DNA of 64,000 nt from assembly GCF_003946605.1 (NCBI RefSeq), contig NZ_RHOQ01000001.1, forward strand, positions 704,247 through 768,246, given 5' to 3'. The notes under the pieces were generated by a model. That model worked only from the letters and a program-made list of their open reading frames with translations. It had not been told where the DNA came from and did no database searches. The DNA is from Companilactobacillus baiquanensis. GTDB lineage: Bacteria > Bacillota > Bacilli > Lactobacillales > Lactobacillaceae. Below, piece after piece: positions 9,318 through 17,870 of this stretch; the first letter of the stretch is position 1; each line of letters begins with the position of its first letter. A program made the position numbers and the translations under genes.

Positions 9318-9374
9318 AGAGCATGACATAAGGCACTCAGAAACCGAGTAAACCCTTGTGTTACGCTCTTTTTC
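9316..9374. repeat. Degenerate copy of the GACATAAGG hairpin repeat, acting as a terminator
   Basis: AAAGAGCATGACATAAGG and CCTTGTGTTACGCTCTTT form an imperfect long stem between convergent coaBC and lpdD. The arm words match the outer stem of the larger repeats at 17289 and 50492 (GACATAAGGC ... TTATGTCACGCTCT), but the inner part is missing. The T tract at 9367 suggests it terminates coaBC. Confidence 0.55.
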
Positions 9375-9784
9375 TATTTAGGATTTTCATTATCACTATA
9401 GTAAATGGGGTCAGTTGCATTAAATTTGTATGATTTGAGCCATTTCAAAATCTGCTGACCTAAATCAACAGCCATCGAACTAGAAACCATAATTTGTTTT
9501 TTTGAAATATGATTTACATGAACTCCAGAAGTTATCGTACAACTTCCAGGTAGATCACTTTTGATTATCTTAGCAATCCGATAGGCTAAAATGTCGTCCT
9601 TATGAAACCTGCCGTCGTGGCTAGGATAACGAATGGTTTGAATATCAGTCTGACTACTTAAAGTAGTCACTGTGCCGATATGAGGATTATCACCGCCAGT
9701 TACCACAATGAACAGATCTATACCAACGATTAAGACTTTTGCTGTCATAGTGTAATCTTCTTTAGTGACTTGAAATTCTGGCAT
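9374..9784 (-). CDS. lpdD: Gallate-decarboxylase-type accessory subunit D
   Basis: A 136-residue protein of the LpdD/UbiD-accessory family, always found with LpdB/LpdC-type non-oxidative decarboxylases in lactobacilli. I start it at ATG 9784, whose A is the last base of the lpdB stop (TAATG) and which has GGGAGGGG upstream; a longer frame to 9799 would put the RBS inside the gene. VGIDLFIVVTGGDNPHIGTV is the recognisable core. No catalytic role is known for the subunit. Confidence 0.8.
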   Translation of the reverse strand: MPEFQVTKEDYTMTAKVLIVGIDLFIVVTGGDNPHIGTVTTLSSQTDIQTIRYPSHDGRFHKDDILAYRIAKIIKSDLPGSCTITSGVHVNHISKKQIMVSSSMAVDLGQQILKWLKSYKFNATDPIYYSDNENPK

Positions 9785-10353
9785 TAAATCCCCTCCCAAC
9801 GTCCTTTAGAGTCGTTTTCAATACGCAATGCATCCATTAATTTCATTGTCTGATGATCAACTAGATCTTGAATAGTTTTCGGATGATTGTAAAATGCTGG
9901 GATAGGAGGAATCATTTGTACGCCCATTTTCGATAATTTAGTCATATTTTCTAAATGAATCGTATTCAAAGGCGTTTCTCTAGGAACCATGATCAATTTA
10001 CGTTGTTCCTTTAAAGTAACATCAGCAGCACGAGAAATAAGATTGTCACCAAGTCCAACGGCAATGCTGGCAACGGTTTTCATACTAGCAGGCACTATTA
10101 CCATGCCATCAGTTAAAAATGAACCACTTGCTATCCTAGCGCCTAAATCACCGCTACTATAATAAAAATCAGACAGAGATTTTATATCATTCAAAGACAT
10201 ATCAGTTTCAATTTTCAAATTTTGCTTGGCCCACGGACTCAAAATAACATGTGTTTCAATATTATTGATTTGTTTCAACTTTTTAATTAAATCAATTGCA
10301 TATATTGTTCCAGACGCCCCTGTGACTCCAATAACAATTCTTCTCTTACTCAA
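9784..10353 (-). CDS. lpdB: UbiX-like flavin prenyltransferase
   Basis: A 189-residue UbiX/Pad1 family protein that makes the prenylated FMN cofactor used by the UbiD-like decarboxylase encoded upstream. IVIGVTGASGTIYAIDLIKKL is the FMN-binding start (here over 20 in the gene; key residues GVTGASG), and MVIVPASMKTVASIA and LVPRETPLN-like MVPRETPLN are family motifs. The start is probably TTG 10353, 6 nt after GAGGTG; the in-frame ATG at 10386 would overlap lpdC by 22 nt. lpdD follows with stop/start overlap. Confidence 0.9.
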   Translation of the reverse strand: MSKRRIVIGVTGASGTIYAIDLIKKLKQINNIETHVILSPWAKQNLKIETDMSLNDIKSLSDFYYSSGDLGARIASGSFLTDGMVIVPASMKTVASIAVGLGDNLISRAADVTLKEQRKLIMVPRETPLNTIHLENMTKLSKMGVQMIPPIPAFYNHPKTIQDLVDHQTMKLMDALRIENDSKGRWEGI

Positions 10354-10364
10354 TGACGACACCT

Positions 10365-11840
10365 CTACTTCAAATACTTTTGCCAATCCTTAACTTTCTT
10401 AAATTGAGCTCTAACAAAATGATCTTTCATATCAAAAGGTACTGTCCCATCCAAAATAGTTTTAGAACTCATTCCACGAAAACGAATCGATTTGGGATCA
10501 TATTCTGGTAGTTCCGAAGGATCTAATGGATGATTTCTCATACCTGGTAAAACCATAATATCTTTGTCGCCTTGAAATCTTGTATTCAAGGTCCAAATAA
10601 CATCATTCATATCAAAGATATCCACATCTTCATCCACTAAAATAACTGTTTTCAATTCCTTAAATGCCGATAATGCTAAAATAGCAGCTTGTCTTTGCAA
10701 ACCTTCATCGGCCTCATTATCTTTATGGATCTGCATAATGGTCATTAATTTTCCACCACCAGCTGGTGGATTATAAACATTAACTACTTTTCCGGGAATA
10801 GCTTTATCAACTAATTCCAAGATACTTGCTTCTGTGGGGATACCTGCCATTGAAACATGTTCCTCACTAGGACCGATAGTTGTCTGCATAATAGGATTAT
10901 TTTTTCTATGTGTAACTGCCTTTACTTTCACAACATTAACAGCTGGATTGGCATCGCCATCGTAGCCGGGAAATTCTGGCATTGCTTTGCCTGTATTAGT
11001 ATTAATGTCTTCTTGCATAGTTTGATTAGGCATAATTTCAGCCTCAATAATGTACTCCGAACGTGCAATTCCCATCTCATTTACCGATACGCCATCAACC
11101 AACTGAACAGCTTGATTTCTCAAAGCACCGGCGATCCATAATTCATTATAGCCAAGTGGTGTTGTAGGCGGTTCAAACGTAGCTCCTATCGTTATAGCGG
11201 GATCCAAGCCGATATTTATTGTGATCGGCATTGGTTTGTTGATCTTCTCAAATTGTTTTTGGAAATGTCCTATATGACGCCCTCCCGGCATGATATACAT
11301 TCCAATCGTATCCTTATCTTCCAAGACCATTCGATGTATCGTTACATCACTCATAGTTTTGTCGGGATCCGAGCCAAAAACTAATCCCATTGTAATATAA
11401 GGACCAGCGTCATATTCAGTATTTGTCGGAGCAGCAATTAATTTTCTAATGTCAAAATCTTTATCAGTTGATAAATGTACTACTTCCTGTGCTGGCGCTT
11501 CTTGATGGCTTACTTTTACAGGTTTGATTGGATTTTCAACTGAATCTTTTAATAGGCGACCAAGCGTTTTGTAATCGTGATGAAGTATCTTACCAACACG
11601 TTTACGACTTGCCATAGTACCAATTAAAACTCTAGTATCAGGAAATCCTTTAACATTATTGAACATCATCGCTGGACCTTCAGTTGTCGGGCGTTCAACT
11701 GTTCCACCTGCACCGATATAACGATAAACTCCAGATAATTCTGCATTTGGATCAACTGGAATATCTGTTTCATGAAATTGTCCAGGCAATTCTTTCAACT
11801 CGTCGATAACTTTTCTTAAATCATATAATTCATCTGACAT
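10365..11840 (-). CDS. lpdC: UbiD family decarboxylase, gallate decarboxylase-like
   Basis: A 491-residue prenyl-FMN-dependent decarboxylase. By close resemblance to Lactiplantibacillus plantarum LpdC (NAELSGVYRYIGAGGTV, PAMMFNNVKGFPDTRVL, IGPSEEHVSMAGIPTEASIL) it probably decarboxylates gallate or protocatechuate to pyrogallol or catechol. The conserved Glu-Asp-type catalytic region around EDKDTIGMYIMPGGRHIGHF is intact. It heads the lpdC-lpdB-lpdD operon. RBS TTAGGAGG precedes the ATG. Lactobacilli make no ubiquinone, so a ubiquinone role is excluded. Confidence 0.92.
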   Translation of the reverse strand: MSDELYDLRKVIDELKELPGQFHETDIPVDPNAELSGVYRYIGAGGTVERPTTEGPAMMFNNVKGFPDTRVLIGTMASRKRVGKILHHDYKTLGRLLKDSVENPIKPVKVSHQEAPAQEVVHLSTDKDFDIRKLIAAPTNTEYDAGPYITMGLVFGSDPDKTMSDVTIHRMVLEDKDTIGMYIMPGGRHIGHFQKQFEKINKPMPITINIGLDPAITIGATFEPPTTPLGYNELWIAGALRNQAVQLVDGVSVNEMGIARSEYIIEAEIMPNQTMQEDINTNTGKAMPEFPGYDGDANPAVNVVKVKAVTHRKNNPIMQTTIGPSEEHVSMAGIPTEASILELVDKAIPGKVVNVYNPPAGGGKLMTIMQIHKDNEADEGLQRQAAILALSAFKELKTVILVDEDVDIFDMNDVIWTLNTRFQGDKDIMVLPGMRNHPLDPSELPEYDPKSIRFRGMSSKTILDGTVPFDMKDHFVRAQFKKVKDWQKYLK

Positions 11841-11907
11841 TAAGTTTGCCTCCTAAATTTATTAACAAGTTAAGTGTAATTTTTTATGCTGATTGAAACA
11901 ATTCAAA

Positions 11908-11930
11908 TAAAAGAGAGAACTATTCCGAAA
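11908..11930 (-). terminator. Terminator overlapping the 3' end of the lysR pseudogene
   Basis: A 15-bp-class stem AAGAGAGAACTATTCC / GGAATGGTTCTCTCTT (11911-11941) with a GAAAT loop overlaps the stop at 11920-11922. On the minus strand it runs into TTTTATTTG. It separates the regulator transcript from lpdCBD. Confidence 0.7.
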
Positions 11931-12807
11931 TGGAATGGTTCTCTCTTATATATTCCCAAAAGCGATTATTAGCATCTGAGTGCTGACCTTTTTTCCTAAA
12001 AAAACTCAATTTACTATCAATACTATGCTTTAAGGGTAATATGGCGATATTTTTATTTTTAAAGGCAGAGATAGTTTTTTCAGTCAAAATAGAAACTCCT
12101 ACTCCCTTTTCAACCATTTGTACAATTAAATCCGTCCTTGAGCCTTTATAAGTTATTTGTGGATCAAAACCGGCTTGATTTGCCAGCGATATTACTGGTT
12201 CATAAAGATTAGTTGAAGGTCCTAATATTAAAAATCTCTCTGTATTTAAAGCTGATAATTCTATTTCTTTTTTGTTGGCAGATTTATGATCTCTTGGCAA
12301 TACCGCAACGAATTTGTCGGTTTCCATGGGTAACTCTTCAAATTTATCATTATTGAAGTTGAATGTACGTGCAAAAATAATATCACATTGATTATCACTT
12401 AGATTTGAAAATAAACTATTACTTTCTGCTTCTTTAAGTAACAACTGAATATTAGGATGTGAATTAATGAACTCCGTGATCATCGTAAAGCTTTGATAAT
12501 TTGGCATAGTTGGAATTGTTAAAATATGAATTGTAGAGTTGATCTTAGTATTAATATCGTTTAATTCCTGCTTCATTAGGTTAGATTCAGAAATTATTTT
12601 TTGAGCGTGGTTCAAAACAATTTTTCCAGCGGGCGTTAACTCAATTTTACGATGTGCCCGTTCAAATAACTTAATTTTAAGTTATTTTTCCAAACTCAAA
12701 ATTTGTTTGGAAATGTTACTTTGAGTTGTAAAAAAGTTTTCGGCAGTATTTGTATAATTAAGTGTTTTAACTAAATCTATAAAAATTTCTAAGCGATAAA
12801 TATTCAT
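11920..12807 (-). pseudogene. LysR family regulator interrupted by an in-frame TAA
   Basis: From ATG 12807 (RBS GGGAGGAC) the frame encodes a normal 295-codon LysR protein, MNIYRLEIFIDLVKTLNYTN onward, with a full N-terminal HTH. Codon 42 is TAA at 12682-12684, where LysR proteins normally have Glu in the LEKEL-type motif before LKIKLFER. The remainder stays in the same frame to the stop at 11920, including the effector domain (HILTIPTMPN onward). One substitution (GAA to TAA) explains the break. A TTG at 12613-12615 could reinitiate but would give a protein lacking the HTH. Position suggests it was the lpd operon activator. Confidence 0.8.
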
Positions 12808-12845
12808 AACAGTCCTCCCTCTCATACCAATAATACTAGTTTAAA

Positions 12846-12884
12846 ACAAATAAGATCTGTAACCCAATCGGATTACAGATCTTA
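12846..12884 (-). terminator. Terminator of the MMPL gene
   Basis: Stem ATAAGATCTGTAA / TTACAGATCTTAT with a 10-nt loop, followed on the minus strand by a T-rich tract. Confidence 0.8.
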
Positions 12885-12891
12885 TCATCTT

Positions 12892-15800
12892 TTATTCAGT
12901 TGTTTCTGGTTTCTTTTTCTTACGGTTACTTATACCTTTTTTAGGTTGTGCTACTCGATGAATCCTATTTTCATGCCAGGTTATCATACTTATTAGCGAT
13001 GATAACGTTAATGGAAGGATTATTACTAATATAATCAATCCAATTATGACACCTAGAGCAACCTGAATCAAAGTTGTAACGCCAGATGGGATTAAAGCAG
13101 CGAAGGTACCACTTAAAATAATTGCTGCTGAAATTACGACTGAACCTATTGCAGTTGCAGCATTTAGCATTCTAACTTTTAGATCAGGTTCTTTTTCATC
13201 CTTAAAGCGAACCATCAAGAAGATACTGTAATCAACACCTAAGGCCATCAACATAATGAAAGTAAAGAACGGTGTGTTCCAACTTAACATCGAATCACCT
13301 AAAGCCACACGAGATACAAAACGTGTGATTCCCATAGATGCTTCATAAGTTAATAGTAATGTTCCAATAATTGTCATTGGTTGCAAAATTGACTCAGTAA
13401 CAACGATCAAGGCTATACCAATACCAATCGTCATGATGATTGCTGTACGACCAAAGTCGCCATTAGCTAATTTACGTAAATCATTATTTTCAGAAGTTTG
13501 TCCACCAACTGCAACAGTTGTGTCCTTTAGGGCACTATGTTTCAAGTGAGACTTCATATCTGATTGAATGGTCTTCAATTGCTTAGAAACTTTCTCACTA
13601 TTTGGATCACCCTTAAATACTAAGGTTAATTCAGCAATCTTACGATCTTTATCCATATATGCATCTAATGAAGGTTTAAAGACAGAACTCTTGATGGATG
13701 CCTTTGGAAGATAGAAATCATTTCCAATATATGACTTTTGTAATTCATCAAGATATGATTTCATACTTGCGTTACCTTGTGCCAAAGTATCAAGACCATC
13801 AGTTGCACTAGTTAGACCATCTTCAAGTTCAGTAACTTGAGCTGCCATTGCTTGAAGTTGTGTGTTCATTTGTTGAACACCGCTATTAACAGTTGCAGCA
13901 CCACTAGCGACACTTTGACCACCACTAGTTAATGTAGAACTAGATGCGGCTAAGGTACTTGTACCATTTGCCAAAGTAGACATACCAGAAGTAAGTGCTG
14001 GTACTTGACCTTGCAATTGATTCATACCACCAGAAATTGCGGCAGAACCTGCTGACAATTGACTAATTGCACTTTGCAACGCACCCATTTCTGATGCCAT
14101 TGCCGAAGTATTTTGTCCAGAACTTGCCAACATAGCCATAATTTGACTAGCTTGTGATGATAACGAACTAACTTGAGTTTGTAATTGAGATAGACCTGAA
14201 GTTAATTGTTGAGAACTACTTGTTAAAGTAGAAACTCCACTTGTTAAAGCAGGCATAGAACTATTAGCACTTTGAAGTCCGCTATTAACACTTGAAACTC
14301 CGCTTGTATATTGATTAATACCACTAGATAACTGTTGAGCTCCACTTTGCAATTGGCTAGTACCATCTGCCAAAGCTTGTACTTGAGCTGTACTGCCACT
14401 AATATCAGATGCTTCAAGTTGAGTACTTGCTGAAGTTAATCCAGCTTTGATTTGTTCAATACCTTTAGTTGAAGTATTTAATCCATTAGTAATAGTAGCT
14501 AATTGATCTTTTAAGTACATACTCTTAATTTTACTTCCACCTGGTTGTGTTGCTGAAGCAACTGTTTTAACACCTGGCTCTTGTTTCAAGTATTGTGTTA
14601 AATCATCAATAGCAGCAAGTTTAGCCTGTGTATTCAGTTTAGAATCACTTTGAATATAAACTGTTGCTGGAGCAGACATTCCCTTACTAAAGTGATCTTG
14701 AATTACTTCATAACCACGTTTAGCTTGATAAGTATCAGGAACTTCATCGGCATTGTTAAAGTTTAATTGTGAGTTGGAATTAATCAAGAATGGAATCCCG
14801 ATAACAGCGATAACGGCGATGATAACGACTGGATATGCCAATGCTGAACGTGATAAACCATACCAGATACGGCTCTTACCAGAACCTTTAGTAATTTTAC
14901 TTGGCCAAAACATTCTGGCTCCAAGTGTTTCCATAAAGAACATATTTAAAGTTAATAACACTGCTAGTAAAACAAGAACTCCGATTGCAACCGCAACCGC
15001 ACTTTGATAGAACTCAAATTTAGCAAGTGCTAAAACTGTAAATCCAATTAAAACAGACAATCCACTATAAAGTATCGTTCGGCCACCATGGCGCTGGGCA
15101 TCGTGTGCTGCTTCGACCGCCGACATTCCCCTAGAAAGAGCTCCTTTAAAGTAGTTATAAAGTAAAATATTATAATCTGTACCAATTCCGAATAGTACAA
15201 CTACCAAGAACACTTGAGTAAAGTTGGATATTGGAAAATTAGCCTTTTCCGCCAAGTTCATTACAATACTCAACGATGTAACAAAGGATATACCAACATT
15301 CAATAATGAAATCAAAGGTACAATAGGCGATCTGAAGACTAAGATCAATACGATGAAAATGAAGATAACCGCAATAACTTCAGTCTTTTGGATACCTTTT
15401 TCAGTAACAGTTGTAAAGTCATCATTTAAAGCATCAGAACCTGTAACATAGGTTTTAATACCTGAAACCTTTAATTGACTTTGTAATTCATCAACTTGTT
15501 TACTTATTTCGCCGTTACTCTTAACAGTTATTTGAGCTAATTGTGTTGTTTTATCCTTAGCAATCAACTGCTTTTTAGTTTGAGCATTGTCACTAGGACC
15601 CATTACCTTTTTAACTTTAAGATAACTAGTATTTTGTAACTGATTTAGCTTGTCAGTAATATCTTCCGACTGACTTTTAGATAATTTAGTATTATCAGTA
15701 TTATTAAATACAGCCGTATATGTTATGACTGACTTGTTGCCATTAGCCTTCTTTTCAATTCTTTGAGCCTTTTGACTCTCAGTATAGCTTGGTAATGTAA

Positions 15801-15915
15801 TCGTTCCATTATCACGAACCAACTGAGAAACATTTGGCATAGCAAAAATTGCAGCTATAACAACAACAACCCATAAAATTAATGCCGCTGTATATTTTTT
15901 AGTAATCCATTTCAT
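12892..15915 (-). CDS. MMPL/RND-superfamily membrane exporter
   Basis: A 1007-residue protein with two MMPL domains, each with a lead transmembrane helix, a large extracytoplasmic loop and about five further helices. The first helix spans residues 8-25, and the first bundle (about 175-370) has GIGTDYNILLYNY. The second bundle (about 800-980) has MALGVDYSIFLMVRF. The second loop holds roughly 230 residues of Ser/Thr/Gln/Gly-rich heptad-like repeats (SSSQQLTSGLSQLQTQ), as in YhgE/MmpL-type wall-spanning proteins. It probably exports a lipid or toxic amphiphile. It is divergent from a TetR gene, so drug- or lipid-responsive control is likely. Confidence 0.88.
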   Translation of the reverse strand: MKWITKKYTAALILWVVVVIAAIFAMPNVSQLVRDNGTITLPSYTESQKAQRIEKKANGNKSVITYTAVFNNTDNTKLSKSQSEDITDKLNQLQNTSYLKVKKVMGPSDNAQTKKQLIAKDKTTQLAQITVKSNGEISKQVDELQSQLKVSGIKTYVTGSDALNDDFTTVTEKGIQKTEVIAVIFIFIVLILVFRSPIVPLISLLNVGISFVTSLSIVMNLAEKANFPISNFTQVFLVVVLFGIGTDYNILLYNYFKGALSRGMSAVEAAHDAQRHGGRTILYSGLSVLIGFTVLALAKFEFYQSAVAVAIGVLVLLAVLLTLNMFFMETLGARMFWPSKITKGSGKSRIWYGLSRSALAYPVVIIAVIAVIGIPFLINSNSQLNFNNADEVPDTYQAKRGYEVIQDHFSKGMSAPATVYIQSDSKLNTQAKLAAIDDLTQYLKQEPGVKTVASATQPGGSKIKSMYLKDQLATITNGLNTSTKGIEQIKAGLTSASTQLEASDISGSTAQVQALADGTSQLQSGAQQLSSGINQYTSGVSSVNSGLQSANSSMPALTSGVSTLTSSSQQLTSGLSQLQTQVSSLSSQASQIMAMLASSGQNTSAMASEMGALQSAISQLSAGSAAISGGMNQLQGQVPALTSGMSTLANGTSTLAASSSTLTSGGQSVASGAATVNSGVQQMNTQLQAMAAQVTELEDGLTSATDGLDTLAQGNASMKSYLDELQKSYIGNDFYLPKASIKSSVFKPSLDAYMDKDRKIAELTLVFKGDPNSEKVSKQLKTIQSDMKSHLKHSALKDTTVAVGGQTSENNDLRKLANGDFGRTAIIMTIGIGIALIVVTESILQPMTIIGTLLLTYEASMGITRFVSRVALGDSMLSWNTPFFTFIMLMALGVDYSIFLMVRFKDEKEPDLKVRMLNAATAIGSVVISAAIILSGTFAALIPSGVTTLIQVALGVIIGLIILVIILPLTLSSLISMITWHENRIHRVAQPKKGISNRKKKKPETTE

Positions 15916-15957
15916 TCCTATACTCCCAATCCCGTAATCAATTCAAGTGTAAAATAA

Positions 15958-15971
15958 TTGACAGTTGTCAA
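15958..15971. promoter_or_regulatory. TTGACA-GT-TGTCAA palindrome in the MMPL/tetR intergenic region
   Basis: A perfect 6-bp inverted repeat lies 43 bp upstream of the MMPL start. Its right arm reads TTGACA on the minus strand and could double as a -35 box. It is a natural TetR operator candidate; binding is inferred. Confidence 0.4.
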
Positions 15972-16155
15972 ACACAAAGATAATAATAAAATTATTTTAG
16001 GATATAGGCAAGAGACAATCCCTAATTTACTGTTAAAATTTAGACAAATTTAATAATAATGCAAAACATTTAAAACGTATTTCCTGAATAAGATGAAAAA
16101 TGGAAAAATCAATGAAAAAATAAATCGTTTACATTTTTGCACTTGTAAAAAAATG

Positions 16156-16165
16156 AACATATGTT
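16156..16165. promoter_or_regulatory. Palindrome AACATATGTT before the tetR gene
   Basis: A perfect 10-bp palindrome 47 bp before the tetR start; possible autoregulatory element, no further support. Confidence 0.2.
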
Positions 16166-16211
16166 AAAGTCGAAATATTGAAATGCATTTAATATTAGGG
16201 TGAGATAACGT

Positions 16212-16790
16212 ATGAAAATTGATGTGACTAAGCACCTGACACTAGGCGCAAAGCGAACACTAAAAGCCTTTCGAATGGCACTTTTTGAAGCCTTGGGCGA
16301 AAAAGAATTTGATAAGATAACTGTAAATGACATTTGTAAAAAGAGTGAATATCCTCGTGCCACTTTCTATAATTATTTTGACGACAAGTATGATTTACTT
16401 CAATATTTTTGGTCCTACATTGGAAAAGATATTCTATCTAAAATTTCCGATGATTCTGATGATGAAGAAGGAATCATTAGTATTTTTAATCTCTTATTAG
16501 ATTTTTTTGACCGTCATCAAGATCTAGTAAAAAATATAACTAAAAACAATGGTGTCGATTCTAATCTCTGGCGCAGCATGTCTGGGTATTTACGACAAGA
16601 AGCCAATAAATTAGTTTATGATTACTGCTCAACCAATAACCAAATTGAAGTCCCCGCTAAATTATTAGCACGTTTTTACAGCGATTTGATTATTGCCGTT
16701 CTTGAATGGTGTCTATTCGAGCAACCTAACATTGACTCAAAAACTGCTGATAAATATTTAACATCCTTATTGAATGGTGGTTTTAAGTAA
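16212..16790 (+). CDS. TetR/AcrR family regulator
   Basis: A 192-residue regulator. The N-terminal HTH (about 15-60) has the family signature ITVNDICKKSEYPRATFYNYF, and a helical C-terminal effector domain follows (DUF-type TetR_C, residues 75-190). It is divergently transcribed from the MMPL exporter gene, which it most likely represses. GGGTGAG precedes ATG 16212. The stop lies 82 bp before the next gene, which has its own likely promoter. Confidence 0.88.
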   Translation: MKIDVTKHLTLGAKRTLKAFRMALFEALGEKEFDKITVNDICKKSEYPRATFYNYFDDKYDLLQYFWSYIGKDILSKISDDSDDEEGIISIFNLLLDFFDRHQDLVKNITKNNGVDSNLWRSMSGYLRQEANKLVYDYCSTNNQIEVPAKLLARFYSDLIIAVLEWCLFEQPNIDSKTADKYLTSLLNGGFK

Positions 16791-16872
16791 ATTGACGAAC
16801 ATCAATTTCTGTAATAAAATTGACTTGGTTTTCAATACTATAATTAGTGTAAATTCATGGGGGGAATTAATT

Positions 16873-17229
16873 ATGACAGAAGTAAAAACAAGCTCAGACG
16901 CAAAAATTGCAATTGAGGATCTCAATAAGGGATTATTAAAATATGACAATCAGTCATCAGAATTATTAGATATTATTGATGTCTTAAACCAAGTAGAAAA
17001 GAAAGTTGATAGCGACAAGAATCCCGAATCTTTAATCATTAAAATGATTAACTATATACGTAGTATGGCTATGAAGGGAAAAATCCATTTTCTAAAGCCA
17101 GAAGAATCAATCATAATAGACCTTGGTACCTTTGGTCAAAAAGCTGGTTTAAATGGTCAATATATGGCTGATTTTTCTGATAAGTCACAATTTTACAGTT
17201 TTAACGAAGAAATTCCACGTCATAATTAA
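16873..17229 (+). CDS. Putative bacteriocin immunity-like protein
   Basis: A 118-residue cytosolic protein with helical N-terminal two thirds. Its C-terminus, LGTFGQKAGLNGQYMADFSD followed by KSQFYSFNEEIPRH, resembles tails I associate with lactobacillar immunity-type proteins; this is recollection of family style, not a proven match. I start it at ATG 16873 because GGGGGA lies upstream; an earlier in-frame start at 16774 overlaps tetR and lacks an RBS. No bacteriocin precursor is adjacent. A strong GAAA-loop hairpin follows. Confidence 0.45.
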   Translation: MTEVKTSSDAKIAIEDLNKGLLKYDNQSSELLDIIDVLNQVEKKVDSDKNPESLIIKMINYIRSMAMKGKIHFLKPEESIIIDLGTFGQKAGLNGQYMADFSDKSQFYSFNEEIPRHN

Positions 17230-17235
17230 ATAGAA

Positions 17236-17270
17236 AAAAATGAGGATGTGACGAAAGTCACATCCTCTTG
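17236..17270. terminator. Bidirectional terminator
   Basis: Stem GAGGATGTGAC / GTCACATCCTC closed by a GAAA tetraloop. On the minus strand it is followed by ATTTTTTT, serving the PspC operon; on the plus strand by a weaker T-rich run. Confidence 0.85.
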
Positions 17271-17288
17271 TTGTATTACTATTGAACC

Positions 17289-17400
17289 GCGCTCCATAAG
17301 GCAGAGACCTCCGCTTATCTACGAATATCTAAAAATTGAAAGTACACAATTATCCGATGTTCTATGATATGCTCAGTCTCTAACCGCCTTATTTCACGCT
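17289..17400. repeat. Long-hairpin intergenic repeat, copy B
   Basis: About 112 bp, closely related to the repeat at 50492-50602. Shared blocks include AAGGCAGAGACCTCCGCTTA, TTGAAAGTACACAATTAT and TATGCTC. Outer arms CGCTCCATAAGGC / GCCTTATTTCACGC fold on each other. The repeat overlaps and supplies the stop codon (17394-17396) of the adjacent pspC gene. Confidence 0.8.
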
Positions 17401-17582
17401 GGCTTATCCATCAATAGCCATAATAATAGGTAAACTATTAATCCAGGGAAAACTGGGGTGATTGTTAAAACAACGTAAAGCACACGACCGACGGCTGGAT
17501 CCCAATCGTAATGTTCACATATGCCGGCAATGACTCCACCAAAGATTTGATTTGTTTTTGAACGTTTAATTGGTATATGCAT
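17394..17582 (-). CDS. PspC domain protein (copy 2)
   Basis: A 62-residue single PspC domain: a short basic start (HIPIKRSKTNQIFGGVIAGICEHY cut to KTNQIFGGVIAGICEHY), WDPAVGRVLYVVLT, then one membrane helix ending LLLWLLM. PspC proteins are envelope-stress sensors or effectors. It is a tandem duplicate of the gene 9 nt upstream. Its last residues and stop fall inside a dispersed repeat, suggesting the original 3' end was altered by that element. Confidence 0.85.
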   Translation of the reverse strand: MHIPIKRSKTNQIFGGVIAGICEHYDWDPAVGRVLYVVLTITPVFPGLIVYLLLWLLMDKPA

Positions 17583-17591
17583 AAGTCTCTC

Positions 17592-17777
17592 CTATTCTGG
17601 ACTTTCCATTAACATCCATAGAACTAAATAAGCAATAATACCAGGAAGTGGTGTTAGGGCAATTATTACCCAAAGTACACGTGCAATTGCAGCATTCCAT
17701 CCGTAATGTTCAGCAATACCGCCAACGACACCCGCAATAATCTTATTATTTTTTGATCTCTTAATTGGAATATGCAT
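17592..17777 (-). CDS. PspC domain protein (copy 1)
   Basis: A 61-residue PspC protein with the same MHIPIKRSK start, VVGGIAEHYGW and one C-terminal membrane helix (YLVLWMLM). The two copies share most residues in the N-terminal half and differ in the helix. RBS GGGGGAA precedes the ATG. It is probably cotranscribed with the DUF4097-like gene 93 nt upstream, forming a small envelope-stress module. Confidence 0.87.
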   Translation of the reverse strand: MHIPIKRSKNNKIIAGVVGGIAEHYGWNAAIARVLWVIIALTPLPGIIAYLVLWMLMESPE

Positions 17778-17870
17778 AAGTAATTCCCCCTTTTCTTTAT
17801 TAATAATATAATTGATTTAACAATTTAAGTACATTTATGACACTTACAATCACCTTACAATTTTGTCACA

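Noticed and set aside
9374..11840. Ubiquinone pathway ubiX/ubiD
   Set aside because: Lactobacilli do not make ubiquinone, and the lpdD partner and LpdC-type sequence point to phenolic acid decarboxylation.
12613..12807. Programmed recoding at the lysR TAA
   Set aside because: No slippery sequence, SECIS-like element or conserved readthrough context is visible; a point mutation that perfects a palindrome is a better explanation.
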